Counted from the stretch's first letter, positions 1 to 5,389 are shown. The stretch is DNA of 9,213 nt from B21-G16 sp003644825 [NCBI: Candidatus Zhuqueibacterota bacterium] (GCA_003644825.1 QNDJ01000039.1:1-9213), one strand, 5' to 3'. Notes: generated from the sequence alone by a model not told the origin. Made by a program: numbers and translations.

Positions 1-77
1 AGCCACAACAAGGGGCTTGGCAATCTTTTTGTCTAATAGAGATAAACTGTGCTATAGTTCATTTTTTACGTGTTTTT

Positions 78-112
78 TTGGTCAGCAGGGATGCCCAACC
101 TACAAGCATTTC
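78..112. repeat. Remnant of a dispersed palindromic repeat
   Basis: TTGG (78-81) and GCA (85-87) can pair with TGC (92-94) and CCAA (95-98), giving an imperfect hairpin with a 3-nt bulge. Read on the minus strand, the segment just beyond it contains ATGCTTGTAG. That is a near match to ATGCCTGTAG in the better-preserved repeat at 637-675. The segment therefore looks like a decayed copy or neighbour of the same intergenic repeat type. It is short and degenerate, so the call is tentative. Confidence 0.35.
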
Positions 113-161
113 TATAATACATCCGTAGAGCATGTACCTGCTTCATTCCCATTATTGAAAA

Positions 162-202
162 GATTGCTTCGTCCATACGGACTCGCAATGACAGGTAGGA
201 TA
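162..202. repeat. Palindromic repeat, GATTGCTTC...GCAATGAC type
   Basis: A nested palindrome is visible: ATTGC (163-167) pairs with GCAAT (185-189), and GTCC (171-174) pairs with GGAC (179-182) around an ATAC loop. The arrangement resembles a short intergenic repeat seen in many environmental bacterial genomes, often mis-annotated as small open frames. That resemblance is from memory, not a search. Support inside the window comes from a second broken copy at 823-867: the right part (182-202) matches 823-843 at 18 of 21 positions, and the left part (162-177) matches 851-867 apart from one inserted base. Confidence 0.6.
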
Positions 203-210
203 TTGTTCAA

Positions 211-252
211 TAGCTCCGTCAGGAGCATTATGTTTGTAGAATAAATATTTAA
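211..252 (+). repeat. REP-like palindromic unit C
   Basis: GCTCC (213-217) and GGAGC (222-226) form a GC-rich hairpin with a 4-nt loop in otherwise AT-rich DNA. It is followed by a tail matching the pattern ATGnnTGTAGnAnAAATATT. The same hairpin-plus-tail layout appears on the minus strand at 637-675 and, shortened, at 597-628. GC-rich palindromes with a conserved flank in intergenic DNA are typical of REP-like units, which REP-associated Y1 transposases can mobilise. No such transposase is in the window. Confidence 0.6.
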
Positions 253-344
253 AAGGTTTTTGGGCTCAAATGGTAACGAAATGCAATGTCAAAAGCTTTG
301 ACTAATATACCCAAGCTATGAAAATGTTTTTAATTTTCCTTTAC

Positions 345-498
345 GCACCAGAATCGAATTCTGGTGCTAGAACAATCCAATTGTAAGTCATTAAAATGAC
401 TGTTATTATAAGGATGATAACTTTATTGTTAACATCTAACAACAGTCTCTTCAGAGACTTCCAGAAATTTTATCCATTACCAGAATTCGATTCTGGTA
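345..498. repeat. Block of six hairpins bounded by a 19-bp inverted repeat
   Basis: ACCAGAATCGAATTCTGGT at 347-365 is the exact reverse complement of ACCAGAATTCGATTCTGGT at 479-497. Each copy is also nearly self-complementary and can fold alone: a 10-bp stem at 345-367 and a 9-bp stem at 478-498, both with 3-nt loops. Four further hairpins lie between them: 372-384 (5 bp), 386-401 (AGTCATT/AATGACT), 426-442 (TTGTTA/TAACAA) and 444-459 (AGTCTCT/AGAGACT). The block has no coding potential. It could be a non-autonomous mobile element, a structured RNA or a recombination or binding site. No target-site duplication was visible at its edges. Confidence 0.6.
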
Positions 499-596
499 GT
501 GGTGTTATGGTAGTATTAAATAACGAATTACACTGATTAAACGAATTTTTGTTTAATAAACTATATGTGTTTTCTGACCGAATGATTGTGATTAAA

Positions 597-628
597 TTAA
601 TATTTTCTATGCCGCTCCTCTGGAGCTC
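597..628 (-). repeat. REP-like palindromic unit B (short)
   Basis: GCTCC (614-618) and GGAGC (622-626) form a 5-bp stem with a 3-nt loop. On the minus strand the hairpin is followed by GGCATAGAAAATATTAA, a shortened form of the tail of the neighbouring unit at 637-675. TTAATATTTT occurs at 597-606 and again at 637-646, so the two units are arranged in tandem with a 40-bp period at their tails. Confidence 0.55.
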
Positions 629-636
629 TATTTTTT

Positions 637-675
637 TTAATATTTTTGCTACAGGCATTTCGCCCCTACGGGGCT
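637..675 (-). repeat. REP-like palindromic unit A
   Basis: GCCCC (662-666) and GGGGC (670-674) form a strong 5-bp GC stem around TAC. On the minus strand the hairpin is followed by ATGCCTGTAGCAAAAATATT. That tail matches the one in the plus-strand unit at 211-252 (pattern ATGnnTGTAGnAnAAATATT). Finding the same hairpin-tail layout three times, in both orientations and inside non-coding DNA, is good internal evidence for a repeat family. Confidence 0.6.
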
Positions 676-822
676 ATAATAAAAAAATATATTTTACCTC
701 TGTGAACTTCCTGACTGTATGGATGCGGTTAAATTAAAGAGATTGATCCATAACATCAAATTATCGGAATTCATCGTAATTTTATATAATAGATGTACCT
801 CACTTAAATGGTGGCGTATGCC

Positions 823-867
823 CTCATAATGACAGGTGGGATAAATAACTGATTGCTTCAGTCCATA
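823..867. repeat. Broken second copy of the repeat at 162-202
   Basis: Positions 823-843 match 182-202 at 18 of 21 bases, and 851-867 match 162-177 apart from one inserted A. The two halves appear in the opposite order to the first copy: the right half comes first, then the left. This is what would be seen if the ends of two adjacent copies, each missing its other half, lay side by side. Confidence 0.5.
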
Positions 868-880
868 AAAAAAACCACAA

Positions 881-903
881 CTAAAAACATATAAGAATTA
901 TAT
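881..903 (-). terminator. Possible weak intrinsic terminator after the dehydrogenase
   Basis: Read on the minus strand, ATATAA (898-903) and TTATAT (889-894) form a 6-bp stem with a TTC loop, followed by GTTTTTAG. It lies 10 nt past the dehydrogenase stop codon, where a terminator is expected. The stem is entirely A/T, so termination here would be inefficient. A longer T-run lies further on (the A8 run around 867-874 on the plus strand), but no clear stem precedes it. Confidence 0.3.
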
Positions 904-921
904 TACTTCTGATTACTTCTG
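902..921. repeat. Perfect 10-bp tandem duplication over a stop codon
   Basis: ATTACTTCTG occurs at 902-911 and again at 912-921. On the minus strand the second copy holds the last codons and the TAA stop (913-915) of the dehydrogenase gene. The first copy repeats the same bases immediately downstream. The reading frame is unaffected because the stop precedes the extra copy. It looks like a recent slippage event. Confidence 0.8.
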
Positions 922-1938
922 GGGTTCAATAATCACCTTCATAGATTTATCAGCTTTTGCTACAAGTATAAATCCTTCCCCGGTTTTTGCAAGTGGTAAC
1001 CGATGGGTTATCATATCTACAACATTAACTCTTTTAGCACTCAATAACTCGATTGTTTCTACAACGTCATTTATATTAACAGCATAAGATGTTACCAGAG
1101 TTATCTCATTTCTCCAGAACTCATTTATTGGTATAAGGAGTTTGTCATCCGGGTGAGGAACAGCAAAAAACATAATTGTTCCACCCCTATCAACAGATTC
1201 AAGGGCCTGATAAGCAGCGGATAGAGCCCCGGTACAGAGTATTACAAGGTCTGCTAATCTACCGTTATTTACATCTTTAAGCATATCGGGACTATATTCT
1301 TTTCCATCAAAAACGAAGTCTGCACCAAATTTTCTTGCCATTTCCATTCTAAATGAATTTATATCAGTAGCAATTATTTTACCTGCCCCGAGGGCACACG
1401 CAAGTTTAATGTGAAGACAGCCAGAAATTCCACTGCCAATAATCAGAATGGTCTGACCAGGCTTCAACCCCGCAATTCTTTGCCCTCTGAGTACACACCC
1501 TAAAGGCTCGACAAAACTTCCTTCTTCATAAGAAACATTATCAGGAAGAATAAAAGTTCCTCTATCTACATTTATTGATGGAACCCTGATGTATTCTGAA
1601 AAACCACCCGGGTCAAAGTTTGTAGTGTGAAGGGTCTCACAGGCAGTATGATGCCCAAAAATACAATAATGGCACGTATTACAGGGAACATGATGAGAAA
1701 CAAAAACTCTGTCTCCTGATTTAAACTTCTTTACATTCTTACCAACATTAACAATATCACCGGCAATTTCATGCCCGAGTACTCTGGGAGCTTTTTTAAT
1801 TCTATACCATTCCAGAACATCACTGCCACATATACCACTTGCAATCACCTTAACAAGTAGTTCATCAGGACCAATTTCAGGGACAGGCATTTCTTCAAGG
1901 CGGACATCATTATTATTATAATACATTGCAACACGCAT
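913..1938 (-). CDS. Zinc-dependent medium-chain alcohol/polyol dehydrogenase
   Basis: This is a cytoplasmic NAD(P)-linked oxidoreductase of the sorbitol/threonine dehydrogenase group, which interconverts secondary alcohols and ketones. The 341-aa length is normal for the family. Visible features are catalytic zinc ligands Cys37 (GICGSD), His56-Glu57 (GHE) and Glu144 (FVEPLGC), a structural zinc site of four cysteines (86, 89, 92, 100), and a Rossmann GSGISG motif at 168-173. The ATG at 1936-1938 is preferred over a TTG two codons upstream. The ATG gives the usual MRVAMYY beginning and has an AGG 8 nt before it, whereas that AGG would be too close to the TTG. It begins 8 nt after the aldolase stop and so is probably co-transcribed with that gene. 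The substrate is unknown; a sugar alcohol or sugar phosphate is the natural guess from the neighbours. Confidence 0.9.
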   Translation of the reverse strand: MRVAMYYNNNDVRLEEMPVPEIGPDELLVKVIASGICGSDVLEWYRIKKAPRVLGHEIAGDIVNVGKNVKKFKSGDRVFVSHHVPCNTCHYCIFGHHTACETLHTTNFDPGGFSEYIRVPSINVDRGTFILPDNVSYEEGSFVEPLGCVLRGQRIAGLKPGQTILIIGSGISGCLHIKLACALGAGKIIATDINSFRMEMARKFGADFVFDGKEYSPDMLKDVNNGRLADLVILCTGALSAAYQALESVDRGGTIMFFAVPHPDDKLLIPINEFWRNEITLVTSYAVNINDVVETIELLSAKRVNVVDMITHRLPLAKTGEGFILVAKADKSMKVIIEPQK

Positions 1939-1946
1939 AGCCAAAC

Positions 1947-2723
1947 CTATTTTTCTTTATTAAAAATTTCATAAGCTTCTTCAACAGATTTTCCCTTATG
2001 TACAATTGCTCTGACAGCCTTTATCATAGCAACAGGTGCTTCAGACTGGAAGATATTTCTTCCCATATCCACTCCTACTGCACCTTTGTTAATAGCATTA
2101 TATGCAAGTTTCAGTGCGTCAAGTTCGGGTGTTTTTTTTCCACCAGCTATTACAACTGGAACAGGACAGGTTTCAATAACTTTTTCAAACTCTTCACAGT
2201 AATAAGTCTTCACAAAATGAGCGCCAAGTTCAGCCGCAATACGGCAACACAAGCTTAAATATCTGGCATCTCTTGCCATATCCTTACCAACAGCTGTTAC
2301 TGCAAGTACAGGTATACCATACTCCTCTGCTTCATTAATAAGATTTGACAATCCGAGAAGGGTTTCTTTTTCATGGGGTGAACCAACGAATATTGAGAGT
2401 GCTACACCAGAAACATTTAACCTTAAAGCCTCTTTTATTGAAGTTGTTATACCTTCATTAGAAAGAGTACCAAGAATACTTGTTCCACCTGATACCCTCA
2501 AAACTATTGGTATAGATGATTCTGCAGGAACCGATGTTCTTAAAACTCCCCTTGTAAGCATAAGAGAATCAGCATAGGGTATTAAAGGTTCAATTGTTTT
2601 TCGGGGAACTTCAAGGCCACTTGTAGGTCCAAGAAAATAACCGTGGTCAACTGCAAGCATAACTGTTCTGCCCGTATCAGGTTTTATAATTCTTGATAAA
2701 CGATTTTTCAAACCCCAGTCCAT
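1947..2723 (-). CDS. LsrF-like class I aldolase (DhnA/DeoC family)
   Basis: The 258-aa protein is a TIM-barrel Schiff-base aldolase of the DhnA family, closest by eye to LsrF. Shared blocks include DWGLKNRLSRI near the N terminus, GRTVMLAVDHGYF (18-30), TAVGKDMARDARY (143-155), VKTYY (171-175), PVVIAGGKK (189-197) and GVDMGRNIFQSEAPVAMIKA (217-236). Lys172 in VKTYY lines up with the catalytic lysine of LsrF. The N-terminal extension of about 30 residues found in enteric LsrF is missing. LsrF is known as a thiolase acting on phosphorylated autoinducer-2 breakdown products. With no other lsr gene nearby, a sugar-phosphate aldolase or thiolase role in the adjacent kinase/dehydrogenase pathway is more likely. 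The ATG has an AAGGAGG 10 nt upstream. Confidence 0.87.
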   Translation of the reverse strand: MDWGLKNRLSRIIKPDTGRTVMLAVDHGYFLGPTSGLEVPRKTIEPLIPYADSLMLTRGVLRTSVPAESSIPIVLRVSGGTSILGTLSNEGITTSIKEALRLNVSGVALSIFVGSPHEKETLLGLSNLINEAEEYGIPVLAVTAVGKDMARDARYLSLCCRIAAELGAHFVKTYYCEEFEKVIETCPVPVVIAGGKKTPELDALKLAYNAINKGAVGVDMGRNIFQSEAPVAMIKAVRAIVHKGKSVEEAYEIFNKEK

Positions 2724-2733
2724 ATTTTCCTAA

Positions 2734-2740
2734 CCTCCTT
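2734..2740 (-). promoter_or_regulatory. Strong ribosome binding site of the aldolase
   Basis: AAGGAGG on the minus strand lies 10 nt before the aldolase ATG (2721-2723). It is the best Shine-Dalgarno sequence in the minus-strand operon. It contrasts with the A-rich, weak sites before the kinase and the cysteine-rich gene, suggesting higher translation of the aldolase. Confidence 0.75.
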
Positions 2741-2757
2741 TTTTAAAATTATTCTGT

Positions 2758-2786
2758 AATATAATTTCATTCAAAATAAATTCCAA
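2758..2786 (-). promoter_or_regulatory. Internal sigma-70-like promoter before the aldolase
   Basis: On the minus strand TTGGAA (2781-2786) and TATATT (2758-2763) are separated by exactly 17 nt, a good match to a housekeeping promoter. It sits in the 74-nt gap between the kinase stop and the aldolase start, the largest gap inside the operon. Transcription from here would give a leader of about 28 nt. This would let the aldolase and dehydrogenase be made separately from the upstream genes. Confidence 0.5.
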
Positions 2787-2797
2787 GAAATTTTTAC

Positions 2798-3769
2798 TTA
2801 CCCGGAAAGAAAGTCTTTTATGCACTTATTATCTAACCGGAGCCCGAGTTGCTCAATTATAGTAATAATTGCACCTCTGACGGGGAATATATCCCGTTTT
2901 ATTATATTAAATCTTCTTCCGATTTTTTCCTCAATTGCCCGGATAAAATCTTTATTCTCTTTAAATACACCTCCATAAAAAATTATATTAATAGGCTCCT
3001 CTTTTTTATAAAAGTTCCTTTCCATTGCTTCTAAATGTAAAATTATTTCATCAACAGCTTTTTTTATTATATTTTTTGCTTGTTTATCCCCTTCTTTTGC
3101 AGCATCAAAAACAAGAGAGGAAACCATCGATATATCACTTAAAGTTATTTTCTCATCGTAAATCAGTGGAATAATTTCATTGATAGATTTCAAACAGAAT
3201 CTCGAGCAAATTTTCTTTTCAAGTATACTTTTCTCCAGTCTTCCATCAAAAGATTTAAGAGCAGTTCTTATTCCTTCTCTACCAATATCAAAACCACTTC
3301 CTTCATCCCCGACAAGATAGCCCCATCCACCTGTTCTTATCTCCTGCCCCTTCTCGTTTATTGTATATGCAAATGAACCAGTACCTGAATTCACAAGTAT
3401 CCCTCTATCTCCATAAAAAGCAGACCTGTATGCAATATACATATCAGAAAAAACAACAACTCTTTCACTCAGTATTGTGTTACGAAAAGAATCAATAATT
3501 TTTTTCTTTGTAACATCTCTTCCAGCACCTGCTGCTCCGATAACAATCTTTTCTATTTTCCCTATATCATTAATTATATGTTTAATTATTTCAAATACTA
3601 TATCATAGAAAAAATACTTAACTTTCACTTCACTTTCTCTTTGAATATTAATACCTTTAAATTTTTCCTGGTAACAGATTTTTAAATTCAAATCAGTCAT
3701 CAACACATCAGTTTTAGTTCCACCACAGTCAATCCCAATAATGAACCTATTCTCATAATTTCTATTCAT
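2798..3769 (-). CDS. BadF/BadG-type ATP-dependent sugar kinase (N-acetylglucosamine kinase-like)
   Basis: The 323-aa protein belongs to the BadF/BadG/BcrA/BcrD ATPase family within the ASKHA fold, in the N-acetylglucosamine/glucosamine kinase branch. Visible parts are the phosphate-1 loop IGIDCGGTKTD (11-21), FSDMYIAY with likely catalytic Asp109, the phosphate-2 loop ILVNSGTGS (124-132), the family signature GGWGYLVGDEGSGFDIG (147-163) and a C-terminal adenosine-loop motif FYGGV. It probably phosphorylates a sugar or amino sugar with ATP in the cytoplasm. A benzoyl-CoA or hydroxyacyl-CoA activator is unlikely, because those activators carry an Fe-S cysteine pattern that is absent here and their partner subunits are missing. 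It starts 9 nt after the preceding gene ends and has only a weak A-rich binding site, so it may depend on translational coupling. Confidence 0.87.
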   Translation of the reverse strand: MNRNYENRFIIGIDCGGTKTDVLMTDLNLKICYQEKFKGINIQRESEVKVKYFFYDIVFEIIKHIINDIGKIEKIVIGAAGAGRDVTKKKIIDSFRNTILSERVVVFSDMYIAYRSAFYGDRGILVNSGTGSFAYTINEKGQEIRTGGWGYLVGDEGSGFDIGREGIRTALKSFDGRLEKSILEKKICSRFCLKSINEIIPLIYDEKITLSDISMVSSLVFDAAKEGDKQAKNIIKKAVDEIILHLEAMERNFYKKEEPINIIFYGGVFKENKDFIRAIEEKIGRRFNIIKRDIFPVRGAIITIIEQLGLRLDNKCIKDFLSG

Positions 3770-3778
3770 AATTTACTT

Positions 3779-4120
3779 TTAATAAAATTCACAATCAGTT
3801 TTTTTTCTTTCTTCCGGTGATTGATATTTTGCTGGTAAATACTTAAAAAGACATTTAAGAAAACAATCAAGGTCTTTAACAGGTATTCTATAAAGGTTAT
3901 CATCCAGTTTTCTTATAAATACACGACGGTTTTCATTATTACATTCAATTCCGGGCTTGTTGCTTTCATCAGTCTTATTCAATAGAGTGATTTTGTCAAG
4001 AAACTCCTTACTTAATATCTTTTTTGCCCTCTGTGTAAACTGGAAAAACATACAGGAGTAATCTTTCTCGCCATCAACATCTATTTTTGAACAGTAACAA
4101 AACTTAATACTGGTTATCAT
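3779..4120 (-). CDS. Cysteine-rich hypothetical protein, 113 aa
   Basis: I do not recognise this protein. It has seven cysteines at residues 8, 10, 23, 60, 86, 90 and 110, including a CxC near the N terminus and a CxxxC (86-90) in a hydrophobic, helix-like stretch. Such spacing could bind zinc or an iron-sulfur cluster, but no known signature is complete. There is no signal peptide or membrane segment, so it is probably cytoplasmic. The frame is likely real. It fills the space between two genes, its ATG follows the DUF3467 stop after a single base, and it ends 9 nt before the kinase. The upstream sequence is A-rich without a clear Shine-Dalgarno site, fitting translational coupling to the DUF3467 gene. 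Confidence 0.7.
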   Translation of the reverse strand: MITSIKFCYCSKIDVDGEKDYSCMFFQFTQRAKKILSKEFLDKITLLNKTDESNKPGIECNNENRRVFIRKLDDNLYRIPVKDLDCFLKCLFKYLPAKYQSPEERKKTDCEFY

Positions 4121-4121
4121 T

Positions 4122-4433
4122 TTACTTTTCTTTTATTTTGAAACCGAAATCTTCTTTTGACCTTTTTTCAGGGATTTTAATTTCGCCAAATCTTTCTTCA
4201 TATTTATCTATATTACTTTTAAGAGAATCAAAAAAAGATTTTATGTGAGGAGGGGTCATAATAATTCTTGCAAAAACCTTGGACTTAGGAACACCGGGCA
4301 TAACTCGTGTAAAATCAATAACAAATTCAGCTGCAGAATGTGTAATAAGTGCAAGATTAGAGTAAATACCCTCTGCTTCCTTTTCTCCCAATTCAATATT
4401 AATTTGACCAGGAGGAGGAACATTTGTTTCCAT
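4122..4433 (-). CDS. DUF3467 family protein
   Basis: The 103-aa protein matches the small DUF3467 family by its layout: a short polar N terminus, an acidic strand (INIELGEKEAEGIYSN, 11-26), a central hydrophobic strand with FVIDFTRVMPG (37-47), a second strand ARIIMTPPHIKSFFDSL (55-71) and a charged tail. The family has no established function. Members are cytoplasmic, without signal or membrane segments. It is the first gene of the minus-strand operon. AAGGAG lies 8 nt before its ATG and a good promoter lies upstream. A second in-frame ATG does not exist near the start, so this start is secure. The family call is from the residue pattern, not a search. Confidence 0.8.
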   Translation of the reverse strand: METNVPPPGQINIELGEKEAEGIYSNLALITHSAAEFVIDFTRVMPGVPKSKVFARIIMTPPHIKSFFDSLKSNIDKYEERFGEIKIPEKRSKEDFGFKIKEK

Positions 4434-4441
4434 TTATTTTG

Positions 4442-4447
4442 CTCCTT
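4442..4447 (-). promoter_or_regulatory. Ribosome binding site of the DUF3467 gene
   Basis: AAGGAG on the minus strand lies 8 nt before the ATG at 4431-4433, an ideal spacing. It fixes the start of the first gene of the minus-strand operon. Confidence 0.75.
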
Positions 4448-4489
4448 ATAGAATAGATAAAAATTTTAATAACTACAACATCTACATAT

Positions 4490-4518
4490 ATTTTAACATT
4501 TTTTTTGATTAAAGTCAA
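4490..4518 (-). promoter_or_regulatory. Strong sigma-70-like promoter of the minus-strand operon
   Basis: On the minus strand TTGACT (4513-4518) and TAAAAT (4490-4495) are separated by 17 nt. A TG lies one base before the -10 box (extended -10), and the spacer holds a run of eight A. Transcription would begin near 4483, leaving a leader of about 50 nt before the DUF3467 start. This is the best promoter match in the window and sits in the divergent gap, as expected. Confidence 0.65.
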
Positions 4519-4540
4519 AATTAAAAAAATAATCAAAAAA
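4501..4540. promoter_or_regulatory. 11-bp inverted repeat around the operon -35 box (possible operator)
   Basis: TTTTTTGATTA (4501-4511) is the exact reverse complement of TAATCAAAAAA (4530-4540), with an 18-nt centre that contains the -35 box (4513-4518) of the minus-strand promoter. A dimeric regulator binding here could block or activate the operon and also affect the divergent permease gene. The repeat is AT-only apart from one G:C pair, so chance is a real alternative. Confidence 0.35.
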
Positions 4541-4576
4541 TTTGTATATTTAATTTTATTATATTATTTTTATTAT

Positions 4577-5383
4577 ATGAAATATAGAATCTGCATCCTT
4601 GTAAAAATAGAGATTGAAAAACTTTTAAAACAGCGGTTCATATTCTTTATTTTTCTATTCTTAATACTGATTCAATTTTTGTGGGCAATTCTTCGGAATC
4701 AACTTCCAGGAATCCAGAATCTCGGAATATATGAAGCAAATGGTTTTCAGGTTATGTCATTTTGTTCTTCCTGGACTCTCAAATTCTCACCTGTTCTGAT
4801 GATTATCTCAATAATGCTTCTGTCGCTCGAAAATACCTATGGAACAATTAAATCAGTACTCATCAGACCAGTAACAAGAACAGAATTTATAGTTTCAAAA
4901 ATTATTACAATTTTTATAGTTGTCTCTGTATCTATATTAATTATCGGGATTTTTGCATTTTTAATAGGTTCCATATTTTTCGGACTGGGAGATATTAAAG
5001 AAGGAGAATACATTATATACGGATGGAAAAAAATAAGTCTTAACTTTATTCTGGCTTATGTTATATCAATTCTTCCTGTTTTTGCACTATGTATGTTTGG
5101 TTTTTTTATTTCAACTCTGATAAAAGAGACCGGTGCTGCCATAGGTGTGGCAACAGGATTATACATCATTATATGGATTTTAAGTCAATACGAACCAATT
5201 AATCGTTTTATGTTAAATTCATACCTTTCATTTCCCTTTGATACTGCTGGAGATATGGCAAAAGGACTCTCAATAAGCTGGGTTCCTGGATTATATTACC
5301 TGTTAATCAATACTGTAATATACATTTCTGTTTTCACTGGTCTGTCCATAATAAATTTTAATAAAAAAGACATTTTATTTTAG
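4577..5383 (+). CDS. ABC-2 type transporter permease
   Basis: This is an integral inner-membrane subunit of an ABC-2 type exporter. From the ATG at 4577 it is 268 aa with about six membrane segments: roughly residues 20-38, 70-84, 109-136, 155-182, 184-202 and 238-260. The segment at 85-108, with GTIKSVLIRPVTRTEF, is the cytoplasmic coupling motif typical of ABC-2 permeases. The open frame extends to a TTG at 4505, but that adds 24 low-complexity residues and overlaps the divergent promoter. MKYRICILVKIEIEKLLKQR is the usual kind of beginning, so ATG is preferred although neither start has a Shine-Dalgarno site. No ATP-binding partner is present on either side, so it must be encoded elsewhere. 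The substrate is unknown. It ends 6 nt before the Omp85 gene. Confidence 0.85.
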   Translation: MKYRICILVKIEIEKLLKQRFIFFIFLFLILIQFLWAILRNQLPGIQNLGIYEANGFQVMSFCSSWTLKFSPVLMIISIMLLSLENTYGTIKSVLIRPVTRTEFIVSKIITIFIVVSVSILIIGIFAFLIGSIFFGLGDIKEGEYIIYGWKKISLNFILAYVISILPVFALCMFGFFISTLIKETGAAIGVATGLYIIIWILSQYEPINRFMLNSYLSFPFDTAGDMAKGLSISWVPGLYYLLINTVIYISVFTGLSIINFNKKDILF

Positions 5384-5389
5384 GAATCT

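Larger units (their letters stand above)
1..912. other. Repeat-rich non-coding region
   Basis: No stretch here gives a believable protein. The short open frames at 17-244, 470-658 and 549-737 run through palindromic repeats, lack good ribosome binding sites and have repeat-derived sequence. The region lies downstream of the minus-strand operon ending at 913. What it holds is described in separate entries: palindromic repeat remnants at 78-112, 162-202, 211-252, 597-628, 637-675 and 823-867, a hairpin block at 345-498, and a weak terminator at 881-903. A further 7-bp hairpin (ATTAAAC, 8-nt loop, GTTTAAT) lies at 536-557. The rest is plain AT-rich sequence. No tRNA, rRNA or CRISPR array is visible. 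Confidence 0.75.

Noticed and set aside
17-244. 75-aa open frame in the left region
   Set aside because: It runs through palindromic repeats, has no ribosome binding site, and its sequence is the typical translation of an intergenic repeat.
345-498. tRNA, suggested by T-arm-like TTCGATT within the right hairpin
   Set aside because: The stem register does not give a 5-bp arm with a 7-nt loop, and no acceptor stem partner or anticodon arm fits.
470-737. Two short open frames of 62 aa on opposite strands
   Set aside because: They overlap each other, cross the hairpin block edge and the REP-like units, and have no recognisable protein features.
78-867. CRISPR array
   Set aside because: The repeats differ in sequence, spacing and orientation, and no regular repeat-spacer pattern exists.
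1939-1944. TTG start two codons upstream of the dehydrogenase ATG
   Set aside because: The only Shine-Dalgarno-like AGG is too close to the TTG and well placed for the ATG, which also gives the family N terminus.
1998-2258. 86-aa plus-strand open frame
   Set aside because: It lies inside the aldolase gene on the opposite strand, and the aldolase motifs establish the real frame.
1947-3769. lsr autoinducer-2 operon
   Set aside because: Only an LsrF-like protein is present. The kinase is not of the LsrK type and no lsr regulator, isomerase or transporter is seen.
2798-3769. Activator of a benzoyl-CoA or 2-hydroxyacyl-CoA dehydratase
   Set aside because: The cysteine pattern that binds the iron-sulfur cluster is missing, no dehydratase subunits are nearby, and the GGWGYLVGDEGSG signature fits sugar kinases.
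4505-4576. 24-residue N-terminal extension of the permease from a TTG
   Set aside because: The extension is low-complexity, overlaps the promoter of the divergent operon and has no ribosome binding site.
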